Assembly: GCA_000437395.1 (NCBI GenBank)
Contig: FR898166.1
Span: forward strand, 1-64,000
Reading direction: 5' to 3'
Length of the DNA: 64,000 nucleotides
Source: Clostridium sp. CAG:288
GTDB taxonomy: Bacteria; Bacillota_I; Bacilli_A; RFN20; CAG-288
The translations under genes were made by a program, and so were the position numbers. Position 1 is the stretch's first letter. Each line of letters starts with the position of its first letter. The notes under the pieces were generated by a model that saw only the letters and a program-made list of their open reading frames with translations, had not been told where the DNA came from and searched no databases. Positions 16,717 through 25,933 of this stretch are shown here, in pieces.

Positions 16717-18615
16717 ATGAAAAAACGTAATTTATTAGTTTTATTAGCCGTCGTTTCTATGGTCGCTGGATGTAATAACAATAATGGTGGTAATTCTTCC
16801 ACAACAAGTTCATCTCCAGTCGCCTCATCTACTACATCAAGTTCTTCTTCAAAAGATAGTTCTACTTCTTCAAGTCAAACTCCAGTAAGCTCTTCGATAA
16901 GCAGTAGCTCCTCAAGTTCATCTTCAAGCAGTAGTAGCTCTTCTACAACTCCTGAAGTTAAAGTTGTTGCATCAATTGATATGGAAACATATCCAAATAA
17001 GATTGAATACATCAAAGGTGATGCATTTGAAATTGATGGTGCAACACTTCTTGTCACATATTCTGATGGAACAACAGAAATTATTCCTGTTACATTAGAT
17101 ATGGTTACTGTTCCTGATATGGATACAGTTAAAGCAACTGTCGCAGTTAAAGTCGCTTATGAAGGAAAGGAAACTTCATTTAACATTTCAATTGAAAGTG
17201 GTGTTGTTAAAGTTGATTGCCCAATTTCATTTAAAGTTGGTGACAAAGAAGTTAGCAATGGCTTTACAATGTATACAGATGCCTTAAGTGAAGTCACAGC
17301 AGTTTTACCAGAAGGTGTTCAAATTGCTGAAACAAAATATACAAAGGATGAAGGAGCTACTGATTTAGGAACAAAAATTCCTACAGAACCAGGAACATAC
17401 GCTTTCAATGTCTTAACAGTTGAAAACGAAAATTATAAAGCAACAAGAGCCTTTGTTTGGTTCTATATTAAAGCAGCAACAACACAAATTGCTCCAACAA
17501 TTAAATACTCAATTGAAAATGGTGCCACTGTTGTCGCTAATGAAGGTTGGGATATCCAAGTAAGCTTCTATGATGGTGATACACTTTTAACAGATGTTGA
17601 AGCTGATATTTACTACACAGAAAATGAAGTAAGAATGGAAGGTAAACCAACAAAAGCTGGTACTTATGCTATTAATGTTCACATTGTTGAAAATGAAAAG
17701 TATAAGAAACCAGATGATTTCCACGAATGGTTCAGATGGTTCAACCTTGAATTACCAAGCGAAAAATCTGAAGCTGAAGTAACATTTGGCTTTGAAAATG
17801 GTACTACATTTACTTATGATGGTGGAGATTTACCAGCAGAATTATCAGTTATAGTTTCTGAAGGCGCTGATTATGAATGGTGGTTCTCTGACGAAAAAGA
17901 AAACAATTTAGGTCATACATTACCAACAACTCCAGGTGGTTATTCTTTAGTCGTTAAAGTTAACGAAAACGATTTATATAAAGCAAAGACAGTTTGGTGT
18001 AACTTTAAGGTTACTTCTTCTCAAACAGCTGAAAAGTTAAAGGCAGAAGTTACATTCGGCTTTACTAGAGGTGAAGAAATTGTTTATGATGGCGTCACAG
18101 CTCCAGAAAAATTAACAGTTACAGTTTCAGAAGGCGCAAACTGGGATTGGTGGTTTGTCGATGAAAGTGAAGCAAATTTAGGCAAGACAATTCCAACAAC
18201 ATCAGGAAACTACACAATGTGTGTTAACATCGTTGAAAACGATACATATGCAGCAGCATATACTTGGATGCCTTTCATCTTAAAGGTTGAAACAGGAACA
18301 ACTCCTGTTGAAAAAGTTGAACCATCAACAACATTTGCTTTCGAAGCAGGTGCAGAATTTACATATGATGGTGTCAATATTCCAGAAGGTTTAACATTCA
18401 CAGCACCAGAAGGCTCAGATTACATCTGGTACTATGAAGATGCTAGTGAAAAGAACTTAGGACAAACTCTTCCAACAACATCAGGAAGATATACTCTTGT
18501 CGTTCACTATAACGAAAACGATAGATATACTGAAAAACATACATGGTGTCCATTTGTCTTAACAGTTACTCAAGCTTCGGAGAATATCTCATTAAAAAAA
18601 GCTTTACCGCGATAA
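16717..18615 (+). CDS. Multidomain surface lipoprotein, N-terminal part of a frameshift-split GH16 protein
   Basis: The signal peptide has lipobox VAGC. A Ser/Thr-rich linker follows (about residues 25-80), then a Big-type Ig domain (about 85-165), then five related modules of about 80-85 residues. Each module begins with a block like EVTFGFENGTTFTYDG and ends TTPGxYxLxVxVNENDxYKA.T.W..F, which suggests recently duplicated beta-sandwich spacers or glycan-binding units. The frame ends with a short unrelated tail (SLKKALPR) at 18615. The next frame at once encodes a GH16 catalytic domain, so the intended product is most likely one protein of about 815 residues. Confidence 0.8.
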   Translation: MKKRNLLVLLAVVSMVAGCNNNNGGNSSTTSSSPVASSTTSSSSSKDSSTSSSQTPVSSSISSSSSSSSSSSSSSSTTPEVKVVASIDMETYPNKIEYIKGDAFEIDGATLLVTYSDGTTEIIPVTLDMVTVPDMDTVKATVAVKVAYEGKETSFNISIESGVVKVDCPISFKVGDKEVSNGFTMYTDALSEVTAVLPEGVQIAETKYTKDEGATDLGTKIPTEPGTYAFNVLTVENENYKATRAFVWFYIKAATTQIAPTIKYSIENGATVVANEGWDIQVSFYDGDTLLTDVEADIYYTENEVRMEGKPTKAGTYAINVHIVENEKYKKPDDFHEWFRWFNLELPSEKSEAEVTFGFENGTTFTYDGGDLPAELSVIVSEGADYEWWFSDEKENNLGHTLPTTPGGYSLVVKVNENDLYKAKTVWCNFKVTSSQTAEKLKAEVTFGFTRGEEIVYDGVTAPEKLTVTVSEGANWDWWFVDESEANLGKTIPTTSGNYTMCVNIVENDTYAAAYTWMPFILKVETGTTPVEKVEPSTTFAFEAGAEFTYDGVNIPEGLTFTAPEGSDYIWYYEDASEKNLGQTLPTTSGRYTLVVHYNENDRYTEKHTWCPFVLTVTQASENISLKKALPR

Positions 18616-19172
18616 CTAGAGTTTGGGGAACAGATGGAAATGGTGGAGTTAATGCTTCAAACATTAGCTACACATCAGAAGGATATGTAAAAGTTGCAAT
18701 TGATGGTGCCACCCGTGTTGGTGGCGCTATCAAATCCAACGAATTATATGATCAAGGAAGTTTCGAATTTGTTGCTAGCACAACAGCTAAAAGCGGTGTT
18801 GCAACTGCTTTTTGGACTTTCTTCTATGCTGATAACGGAAACGTAAATCACGAAATTGATATTGAAGCTTTCAATACTAATGATGTTATCTATTCAAGCT
18901 ACACATCAGAAAGTGATTCTACTCATGTCAATGCAAAACTTGACTTTGATTTATCAGCTAACACTGTTCACAAATATCGTTTCGATTGGTATCGCGGGGA
19001 AAAAGTAGAATATTATATTGACGACGTTTTAGTAGCCACAATAACTGAAAATATACCAACAAAACCAATGGAAGTATGGATTGGTGCTTGGTGTCCATCA
19101 TGGGCTGGCGAACAAACAAATGACAAGTCAGAAATGACAATTTATTCGTTTAATTACAGAAGTTTTAATTAA
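18543..19172 (+). pseudogene. GH16 catalytic domain, out of frame with its lipoprotein stalk
   Basis: The frame carries a GH16 domain: VWGTDGNGGVNASNIS, GVATAFWTFF, catalytic NHEIDIEAF (again without the laminarinase bulge) and WIGAWCPSWAG. On its own it would lack a signal peptide, and the first ATG (18543) has no ribosome binding site. It needs a -1 (or +2) shift from the 16717 frame somewhere between about 18560 and 18600. A run of seven A (18594-18600; TTA AAA AAA G in the upstream frame) lies there. The residues FGEYL just before the run already look GH16-like, so the lesion may lie slightly upstream of it. Options are mutation, an assembly error, or slippage that makes some full-length enzyme. 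Confidence 0.7.
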
Positions 19173-19193
19173 ACATGAAAGTTGGTGTTTAAA

Positions 19194-20627
19194 ATGAATA
19201 ATAAAAAAATTGAATTTGGAACTGGCGGCTTTAGAGGAGTAATTGGTGATGACTTTAATAAAGAAAACATCCAATTAGTCGCTCAAGCAATCAGTAATTT
19301 AATTAAAGAAGTAAAATCTAATAAGCCTATTGTTGTAGGTTACGATTATCGTTTCTTATCTGAATTTGCATCTAAGTGGATGTGTGAAGTCTTTGCAGCT
19401 AATGGTATTGAATCTTTACTTTCAAACGAGCCTACACCTACTCCTGCAGTCATGTATAAAACAAGACATTTAGATAACGATTATGGCGTAATGATTACAG
19501 CATCTCATAATCCTTATTACTTCAATGGTATAAAGGTGTTCCAAAAAGATGGAATGGATGCTGATGTTGAACTTACTTCAAGAATTGAAAAAATTATTTC
19601 TGAAGTTAAAGATGTAAAAACTTTAGATATAGATGTAGCTATTAAAGAAGGAAAAGTAAAAGTTATTTCTTTCATTAAAGAATATGCTGATTCTATAAAA
19701 AAATGGATCTCACCTGAAGTGTATGGTAGCAACGTTGAAATACTATATGACAATCTTCATGGTGTCGGTGTAACTTCACTTTCAATTCTCAAAGAAGAAT
19801 TAGGTTTAAAAAACTTTGAAATTATTCATTCAGAACACGATGCTTATTTTGGTGATGCATTACCAAATCCAACTAAAGCTAATATGCTTAACGATGCTAA
19901 ATATGTTACAGGCGATAAACATTACGCCTGTGTATTTGGTATCGATTCTGACGGCGATAGATTAGGTGTCTTAGATGAACACGGTAATTATGTCGATAGT
20001 AACGAAATCTTATCGTGCTTGTATTATTATTTAGTTAAAGTAAGAGGATTAAAAGGCGATAGCGTTAAAAATGTCGCTACTTCTAATTTACTTGACAAAG
20101 TGACTGAGAAACTTGGCTTTAAGTGTCACGAAGTAGATGTTGGATTTAAAAATATCTCAAGTAAAATTAAAGAAACAGATGCTCTTTTAGGCGGAGAATC
20201 TTCTGGTGGTTTGACTATTAGAGGTTATCTCTATGGTAAAGATTCATCATTTGCCTTAGCTCTATTTATGGAAATGATGGCTATCATGAAAAAGCCTGTT
20301 TCTCAAATTGTTAAAGAAGTAAGAGATTTTGCTGGATTCTATCATACATGTATTGAATCAAGTATCTCTTATAAAGATGAAAAAAGAGTTCTTAGTTATT
20401 TAGATAACGAAACTATTACTTTCCCAGAACCTGTTATAAGGGTTGAAAAGTTAAATAGAAATATTAAGTATATTTTTGCTAACGATAGTTGGATTTTACT
20501 TAGACGTTCTGGAACAGAACCTGTTTTAAGAATATTTGTCGAGATGGAATCAAAAGAAAAAGCAGAAAAATACTTACAAATCTTAAATGACTACGTTAAG
20601 AATATTGATAGTTTAATTGGAGTATAA
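19194..20627 (+). CDS. Alpha-D-phosphohexomutase (phosphoglucomutase-like)
   Basis: Cytosolic enzyme that interconverts hexose 1- and 6-phosphates. Motifs in order: FGTGGFRGVIG; MITASHNP with the phosphoserine; metal loop DSDGDRLG; sugar loop GGESSGG; and C-terminal phosphate loop RRSGTEPVLRI. 477 residues, typical for the PGM/PMM family. ATG 19194 is preceded by AGTTGGTG. Between a disaccharide phosphorylase and nagB/nagA it would turn the released sugar 1-phosphate into a 6-phosphate. Substrate could be Glc-1-P or GlcNAc-1-P; the sequence alone does not decide. Confidence 0.88.
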   Translation: MNNKKIEFGTGGFRGVIGDDFNKENIQLVAQAISNLIKEVKSNKPIVVGYDYRFLSEFASKWMCEVFAANGIESLLSNEPTPTPAVMYKTRHLDNDYGVMITASHNPYYFNGIKVFQKDGMDADVELTSRIEKIISEVKDVKTLDIDVAIKEGKVKVISFIKEYADSIKKWISPEVYGSNVEILYDNLHGVGVTSLSILKEELGLKNFEIIHSEHDAYFGDALPNPTKANMLNDAKYVTGDKHYACVFGIDSDGDRLGVLDEHGNYVDSNEILSCLYYYLVKVRGLKGDSVKNVATSNLLDKVTEKLGFKCHEVDVGFKNISSKIKETDALLGGESSGGLTIRGYLYGKDSSFALALFMEMMAIMKKPVSQIVKEVRDFAGFYHTCIESSISYKDEKRVLSYLDNETITFPEPVIRVEKLNRNIKYIFANDSWILLRRSGTEPVLRIFVEMESKEKAEKYLQILNDYVKNIDSLIGV

Positions 20628-20629
20628 AA

Positions 20630-23170
20630 ATGAAAAATTATTGTTTAGAAAAAGATATTGATCGTCTTTTAAAAGAAATTAAAAGTATATCAAAGAACAA
20701 AGAAAATGCTAATTATATTTTAGAAAATACTTATTTCTTAAAAGATGGACGTGTCTTATCTTTACCAAGACAAAATGGTGTATCTCGTTTTCCTTATGGA
20801 ACTGATGGCTTTACCTTATGGGCTTATTCATCAGGATATATTTCAATTAACGAATCAACATTTTATTTAGTTTTACCATCTGAAGAAGGTAAAGAACCTT
20901 ATTTAGCTTTCTACGGTGGTGAAAAACAAAAAGATGGGCGCTTTGTTCCTATTTCAATTATGGGTAGAGCTAGTAATCCTTTAGAAGGTGATAACGTTAA
21001 AAGATATGTTATCTATTCTAAAGAGTGTGTCTACTATATAACTGAAACAATTAAAGCAGTTTATGCAGTTCGTATTTACGTTACTGATAATAAAGAAGTT
21101 GCATTTACAACTTTAGCCAAAAATAAGACAAATAAGAATCTTAATATTTATTTATCTGCTTATCTTAATTGTTTATTTAAATACGCTAATAGAGAAACAA
21201 TGGAAACTAAATGGTTCAAAAAATGTACTTATCAAAACAATACATTTGCATTTGAATCACCAGAAGATCTCGATCGTAAGACTCACGTTAATAACTACGG
21301 CGTTGTCCATAGAGAATATATCGATGGTAAACCATCAACAATTCATAATACTACAGGTAGAGCTATCTACATGGGTGCAGTTGAAAATGGCCTTATTAAT
21401 TCAGTATCTTTAAGAAATGGTTATTTTGATAAAGAAAAAGATGTAACTCACTTTACAGATACAGCTATTGCTGGCGACATCAATCATTATAGTCTTAAAC
21501 CAAATGAAACTGTAAAAGTTAACTATGTTTTAACTTTCACTCACGATGATAGCGATTATGTTAACATGCAACAATCTTATCTTTCTTATGTTGAAGTTGA
21601 AAAGTTACTTAAAGAAAAGATGCGTTATTTTGAAAAGCGCGATGCTTCTAAAAATATGATGTCTATCAACTTTGAAGATTGGAAAGATTCAAAGATTGAT
21701 ACTAAAGTTTTAAATCAATTTATTAAATACGTTATTTATCAAACTGAATATTGTGGTTTAGCTAAAAACTCTGGAACTATGTTCTTAGGAGTTAGAGATG
21801 TCATGCAACAAATTGATGCCGCTTTGATGTGGAATGCTAAAGCGTGTCGTAAAAAGATTATTGAAGTATTATCGTTTATCGATTCTACGGGTAATCCACC
21901 AAGACAATATTCTATTCCGCCAAAGGGTGCGACACCTTTAATGGATTTAAGAGATTTTATCGATCAAGGTGTATGGATTATTTCAACAATTTATAACTAT
22001 TTAGCTTATACAGGTGACTATCGAATCTTAAATGAAAAGACAGGCTATTATGATAGAGTTCCAGGCGGAGTAGTTTTATCTAAACGTGTCGATAGTGTTT
22101 TAGATCACATGATACAAGTTATGGATTATCTTGTAACTCATATAGATGAAAATACAGGCTGCCTTAGAGCAATGTATGGCGACTGGAACGATGCCTTAGA
22201 TGGCTTAGGAATTACTCATGAAAAAGGTAAAGAATATGGTGATGGCGTATCTGTCATGGCTACTTTACAACTTTATATGAATCTTAGAGAAATGAAAGAA
22301 ATCTTAACTAAGATTGATGTACATCCTGAACTTGTTGCGCTCTATAGCAATAAAGAAGAGCAAATTAGACAAGGTATTAAAAAGTATGCTGTTGTTTCAA
22401 ACGGTACTGAGTCGCGTATTTGCCACGGTTGGGGCGAACATCGTTCTTACTATGTTGGTACCTTTAATGATGTTGATGGTGTCAATCGTTATTCTTCTAC
22501 TTCTAACGCTTTCTATGTCATATCAAATATGTTTAAAGAAGGTTATGTTAGCAAAGAAGATATCGTTAATGTCTTTAAACACCTAGATTCTAAATATGGT
22601 ATTAAAACTTTTGAACCATACTTCAAACCAAACTGTAAGGGAGTAGGTAGAATTGTTAACTTACCTAAGGGTACAGCTGAAAATGGAGCTACATATATTC
22701 ATGGTGCACTCTTCGGTACATTAGCTTTATTTATGCTAAATGAAGGTGAAATGGCTTATGGACAAATTGAAAAGTTATTGCCAATAACTCATTCTATTTT
22801 AACTACAACTCCATTTGTTATGCCTAACTCTTATTCTTATAACGTTGAAGAAGATATGGATGGTCAAAGTATGTCTGACTGGTACACCGGTTCAGCTAAT
22901 ACGTTAATTAAGACATTAGTCAAAGGATCATTTGGTGTTTTCCCATCACTTGATGGATTAAAGATCGAAATAAGAGATTATTTTCCATCTAAATCAGCAT
23001 CTCTTAAAGTAAAAGTTAGAAATACTAATGTAAATATTACTTATAAAGATTCAGGTGCTGGTGAAAGAAAGATTTTAGTTAATGGCATTATTAGCGAAAA
23101 AACAACTTTATTATTTGATTATGAATACTTAAATGACAACAAAGAAATTAAAGTTGAAATTATAGATTAA
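20630..23170 (+). CDS. GH94-type glycoside phosphorylase
   Basis: 846 residues, cytosolic. The N-terminal beta-sandwich contains RFPYGTDGFTLWAYSSG. The (alpha/alpha)6 barrel contains FLGVRDVMQQIDAAL (the FRDxxQ block of the family), DLRDFIDQGVWI, YLAYTGDYRI and MYGDWNDALDG around residue 518, which supplies the catalytic Asp. The C-terminus has YTGSANTLIKTLV and the usual small beta domain. GH94 enzymes split cellobiose, laminaribiose, cellodextrins or diacetylchitobiose with phosphate. GH16 neighbours favour a beta-glucan oligomer; NagA/NagB favour a GlcNAc-containing one. Related families GH149 and GH161 are longer but cannot be fully excluded. Confidence 0.8.
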   Translation: MKNYCLEKDIDRLLKEIKSISKNKENANYILENTYFLKDGRVLSLPRQNGVSRFPYGTDGFTLWAYSSGYISINESTFYLVLPSEEGKEPYLAFYGGEKQKDGRFVPISIMGRASNPLEGDNVKRYVIYSKECVYYITETIKAVYAVRIYVTDNKEVAFTTLAKNKTNKNLNIYLSAYLNCLFKYANRETMETKWFKKCTYQNNTFAFESPEDLDRKTHVNNYGVVHREYIDGKPSTIHNTTGRAIYMGAVENGLINSVSLRNGYFDKEKDVTHFTDTAIAGDINHYSLKPNETVKVNYVLTFTHDDSDYVNMQQSYLSYVEVEKLLKEKMRYFEKRDASKNMMSINFEDWKDSKIDTKVLNQFIKYVIYQTEYCGLAKNSGTMFLGVRDVMQQIDAALMWNAKACRKKIIEVLSFIDSTGNPPRQYSIPPKGATPLMDLRDFIDQGVWIISTIYNYLAYTGDYRILNEKTGYYDRVPGGVVLSKRVDSVLDHMIQVMDYLVTHIDENTGCLRAMYGDWNDALDGLGITHEKGKEYGDGVSVMATLQLYMNLREMKEILTKIDVHPELVALYSNKEEQIRQGIKKYAVVSNGTESRICHGWGEHRSYYVGTFNDVDGVNRYSSTSNAFYVISNMFKEGYVSKEDIVNVFKHLDSKYGIKTFEPYFKPNCKGVGRIVNLPKGTAENGATYIHGALFGTLALFMLNEGEMAYGQIEKLLPITHSILTTTPFVMPNSYSYNVEEDMDGQSMSDWYTGSANTLIKTLVKGSFGVFPSLDGLKIEIRDYFPSKSASLKVKVRNTNVNITYKDSGAGERKILVNGIISEKTTLLFDYEYLNDNKEIKVEIID

Positions 23171-23187
23171 AAAAGAAGGATTTATTT

Positions 23188-23919
23188 ATGGAATTAAAAG
23201 TTCTTACAAAAGATGAAATTTATGAAGAAATCTCTGAAGATATCGTTAAATTAATTAACGAAAAACACAATGCAGTCTTAGGACTTGCCACTGGTTCTTC
23301 ACCAGTAGGTGTATATCAAAAATTGATTGAAAAATATGCTGACAAAAAAGTTTCATTTAAAGATGTTATTACTTATAACTTAGATGAATATGTCGGTTTA
23401 ACTAAAGATAACGATCAATCATATTATTACTTTATGATGAATCAACTCTTTAAACATGTTGATATTAATTTAGCAAATGTACATGTACCAGATGGTATAG
23501 AAACAGAAAAGTGTATTGAAACATATGAATCAAATATGGCTAAAGACGGCGGTATTGATTATCAAATCTTAGGTATTGGAAGTAATGGTCACATTGCTTT
23601 TAACGAACCTGGAACACCTTTAGATAGTCACATTCATATCGTCACTTTAAAAGATTCAACACGTAAAGATAATGCAAGATTCTTTGCCTCAATTGATGAA
23701 GTTCCAACTCATGCAATAACAATGGGATTGAAATCAATTTTAGCTGGAAAGAGAATTGTTTTAATTGCTACTGGAAAGAATAAAGCTCTAGCTATAAAGA
23801 GATTATTTGAAGAAGGTGAAACAACAGATTTACCAGCTTCAGTTTTAAAAGAACATCCAAACGTCACAATTTATTGTGATGAAGATGCAGCTTCACTTTT
23901 AGAAAAAGTAGGTGCTTAA
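23188..23919 (+). CDS. nagB: Glucosamine-6-phosphate deaminase
   Basis: Converts GlcN-6-P to Fru-6-P and ammonia. Blocks: LATGSSPVG (phosphate loop), YNLDEYVGL, GIGSNGHIAFNEPG with the catalytic His, and an acidic C-terminus. 243 residues: the short, non-allosteric form common in Firmicutes. AGAAGGA precedes the start; nagA follows after 1 base. Confidence 0.93.
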   Translation: MELKVLTKDEIYEEISEDIVKLINEKHNAVLGLATGSSPVGVYQKLIEKYADKKVSFKDVITYNLDEYVGLTKDNDQSYYYFMMNQLFKHVDINLANVHVPDGIETEKCIETYESNMAKDGGIDYQILGIGSNGHIAFNEPGTPLDSHIHIVTLKDSTRKDNARFFASIDEVPTHAITMGLKSILAGKRIVLIATGKNKALAIKRLFEEGETTDLPASVLKEHPNVTIYCDEDAASLLEKVGA

Positions 23920-23920
23920 T

Positions 23921-25048
23921 ATGGCTGGCTTTCGTAATGCTAATGTTTATGTCGAAGGAAAAGGAATTATTAAAACTAGTATTCAATTTGTTGATGGAAA
24001 AATAACTTCCTTTGACGATGATGAAAAATTAGATTCATTACCAGAAAACTTAATTGTTGTTCCTGGATTTATTGATGAACATATTCACGGTGCTAATGGT
24101 AGTGATACCATGTATGCTACGAGAAAAGATTTAGAAAATATCGCTTCTAGTTTGACTCAAGATGGCGTTACTTCATTTTATCCTACTACTATGAGTATGT
24201 CTTTAGCCGATGTTAAAAAAGCATTGAATTGTATAGCTTCTAATCTTGATGTTAAAGGTGCTAATATTAAAGGAATTAACGTTGAAGGTCCATTTATTTC
24301 TGTTAAATATTGTGGGGCTCAAGATCCAAAGAACATTATTAAAGCAACGAAAGAAGATATAGAAGATTTAGTTAACACTTCAAATGATCTTATTAGAATA
24401 ATGACTATAGCTTATGAAGAAAATGGTCCTGAAATCGTTAAGTGTTTACTAGATCATAATATTATAGTTAGTTTAGGTCACAGTGATTGTAAGGCTGATA
24501 TAGCTGAAGAAGCATTCAACTTAGGCGCAAATACTTTAACTCATACATATAACGCTATGCGTGGAATTCACCATAGAGATATTGGTTTACTTGGACAAGG
24601 ATTAATGGATGATAGAGTTTATGCTGAATTAATTTGTGATTTACATCACGTTTCAGCAAAGGCTATTCAGCTATTATATAGATTAAAAGGTAAAGATAAA
24701 ATTTGTCTTATTACCGATTCAATGGAAGCACGTTTCCTAGAAAATGGGAAATATGCTTTAGGTGGTCAAGATGTATTCGTTAAAGATGGAGTGGCTACAC
24801 TTGCTAGTGGTGTCTTAGCTGGCTCAGTTTTAAGAATGAATGAAGCGGTTAGAAATATTAAAAATGTTTTAAATATTTCATTAACTGATGCAATAGATAT
24901 GGCTACAATTAATGTTGCTAGACATATGAAAATTGATAATATTACCGGCTCAATTAAGCTTGGAAATAATGCTGACTTTGCTGTTGTAGATAAAGATCTA
25001 AATGTCTATATGACAATAGTAAATGGACAAATAGTGTATAAAAAATAA
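23921..25048 (+). CDS. nagA: N-acetylglucosamine-6-phosphate deacetylase
   Basis: Amidohydrolase that removes acetate from GlcNAc-6-P. Visible residues: DEHIHGANGSDTM; the metal Glu in GINVEGPFIS; SLGHSD and LTHTYNAMRGIHHRD with metal His; DLHHVS; and catalytic Asp in LITDSM. The C-terminus closes the beta-sandwich (GSIKLGNNADFAVVD). I chose ATG 23921 over the in-frame GTG at 23912, which is inside nagB. Last gene of the glycan operon; the acetate formed can feed acetate metabolism (ackA at 55 kb). Confidence 0.93.
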   Translation: MAGFRNANVYVEGKGIIKTSIQFVDGKITSFDDDEKLDSLPENLIVVPGFIDEHIHGANGSDTMYATRKDLENIASSLTQDGVTSFYPTTMSMSLADVKKALNCIASNLDVKGANIKGINVEGPFISVKYCGAQDPKNIIKATKEDIEDLVNTSNDLIRIMTIAYEENGPEIVKCLLDHNIIVSLGHSDCKADIAEEAFNLGANTLTHTYNAMRGIHHRDIGLLGQGLMDDRVYAELICDLHHVSAKAIQLLYRLKGKDKICLITDSMEARFLENGKYALGGQDVFVKDGVATLASGVLAGSVLRMNEAVRNIKNVLNISLTDAIDMATINVARHMKIDNITGSIKLGNNADFAVVDKDLNVYMTIVNGQIVYKK

Positions 25049-25114
25049 AAGCCTAATATTAATAAATAGCTTATTTCTATTATCGTTATAAGATATTTAT
25101 TAATTAGGCTTTTT
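25047..25114. terminator. Bidirectional terminator after nagA
   Basis: Long arms (AAAAGCCTAAT.TTAATAAATA and TATTTATTAATTAGGCTTTT) around an AT-rich loop with a T run on both strands. It separates the glycan operon from the convergent thioredoxin-like lipoprotein genes. Confidence 0.85.
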
Positions 25115-25129
25115 ATAATACATATATTT

Positions 25130-25933
25130 TTATAAGGAATTAGCACTTGTAACTGTACCATTAACAAAGTTAACAACAACAGGGAAGTTATAATCTTGAT
25201 TAATGTTATAATTAGTTTTAAAAGCAGTAACTTTTGTTTCATCTATTTCGTTATTTTTGTTTACAATGGTTCCAGTTATATCATAGACATAATAAGATGA
25301 ATCGAGATTAATAAGTTTCTTATTATAATTAGCAGAAATAGTCTCGTACATTACAACATTACCACTAAAAGAATCGCTAAATGGAGATTCTAAACTATCT
25401 GGTAAATATATTGTTTCATTACTCGAAGAAGTTTTATAGTTACTAACAAAAGTATTATTTGTTATTTTTCCATACTTAGATAAGAATTTTTCAAATTCAT
25501 TTTTATCAGTGAATTTAGCTTCGTTATTTTGGTAATTTAGTTGAGTTGTAATCTTTCCGTTATTGACAATAAATAGTGCTGGTGTGAAGACTGTAGAAGG
25601 TAAAGAGTATTTCCGCCTAATTGTTGAATCCATTTTGCTATATACGCTATTAAGTAACTTATATATTAATAGTTTGCTATTAGGTAAATAGTTGGATAAC
25701 ATGTTTTCAAATTCAACACATGAGGAACATGTTGGATCAGATATATAAAATATGAAGGAATTTTTCCTATCCAACATTTTTATCAAGTCTGTTTCCGTCC
25801 CTTGACTGGTAACTGTTGATATTAAAGCTTCATTTCCATCACCTTTAAGGAATGCTATTTTGTTGCTAGAAGAACAAGAAGTATTTAATATAGATAGTGC
25901 AACTAGTGGAAGTATTAATAGACCTTTTTTCAT
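25130..25933 (-). CDS. Thioredoxin-like lipoprotein (one CxxC)
   Basis: 267 residues with lipobox NTSC after a short hydrophobic signal. A thioredoxin-fold segment carries FYISDPTCSSCVEFENML (CSSC about residue 70) and a later VFTPALFIVNNG strand with the expected cis-Pro region. The C-terminal half is beta-rich and unassigned. The ATG overlaps the stop of the upstream gene by one base. The pair is likely a surface disulfide or thiol system; the partner oxidoreductase is not in the window. Confidence 0.7.
   Translation of the reverse strand: MKKGLLILPLVALSILNTSCSSSNKIAFLKGDGNEALISTVTSQGTETDLIKMLDRKNSFIFYISDPTCSSCVEFENMLSNYLPNSKLLIYKLLNSVYSKMDSTIRRKYSLPSTVFTPALFIVNNGKITTQLNYQNNEAKFTDKNEFEKFLSKYGKITNNTFVSNYKTSSSNETIYLPDSLESPFSDSFSGNVVMYETISANYNKKLINLDSSYYVYDITGTIVNKNNEIDETKVTAFKTNYNINQDYNFPVVVNFVNGTVTSANSL

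Noticed and set aside
16800..16950. Ser/Thr-codon-rich repeat tract that looks like a microsatellite
   Set aside because: It is the in-frame Ser-rich linker of the lipoprotein, a normal feature of surface proteins.
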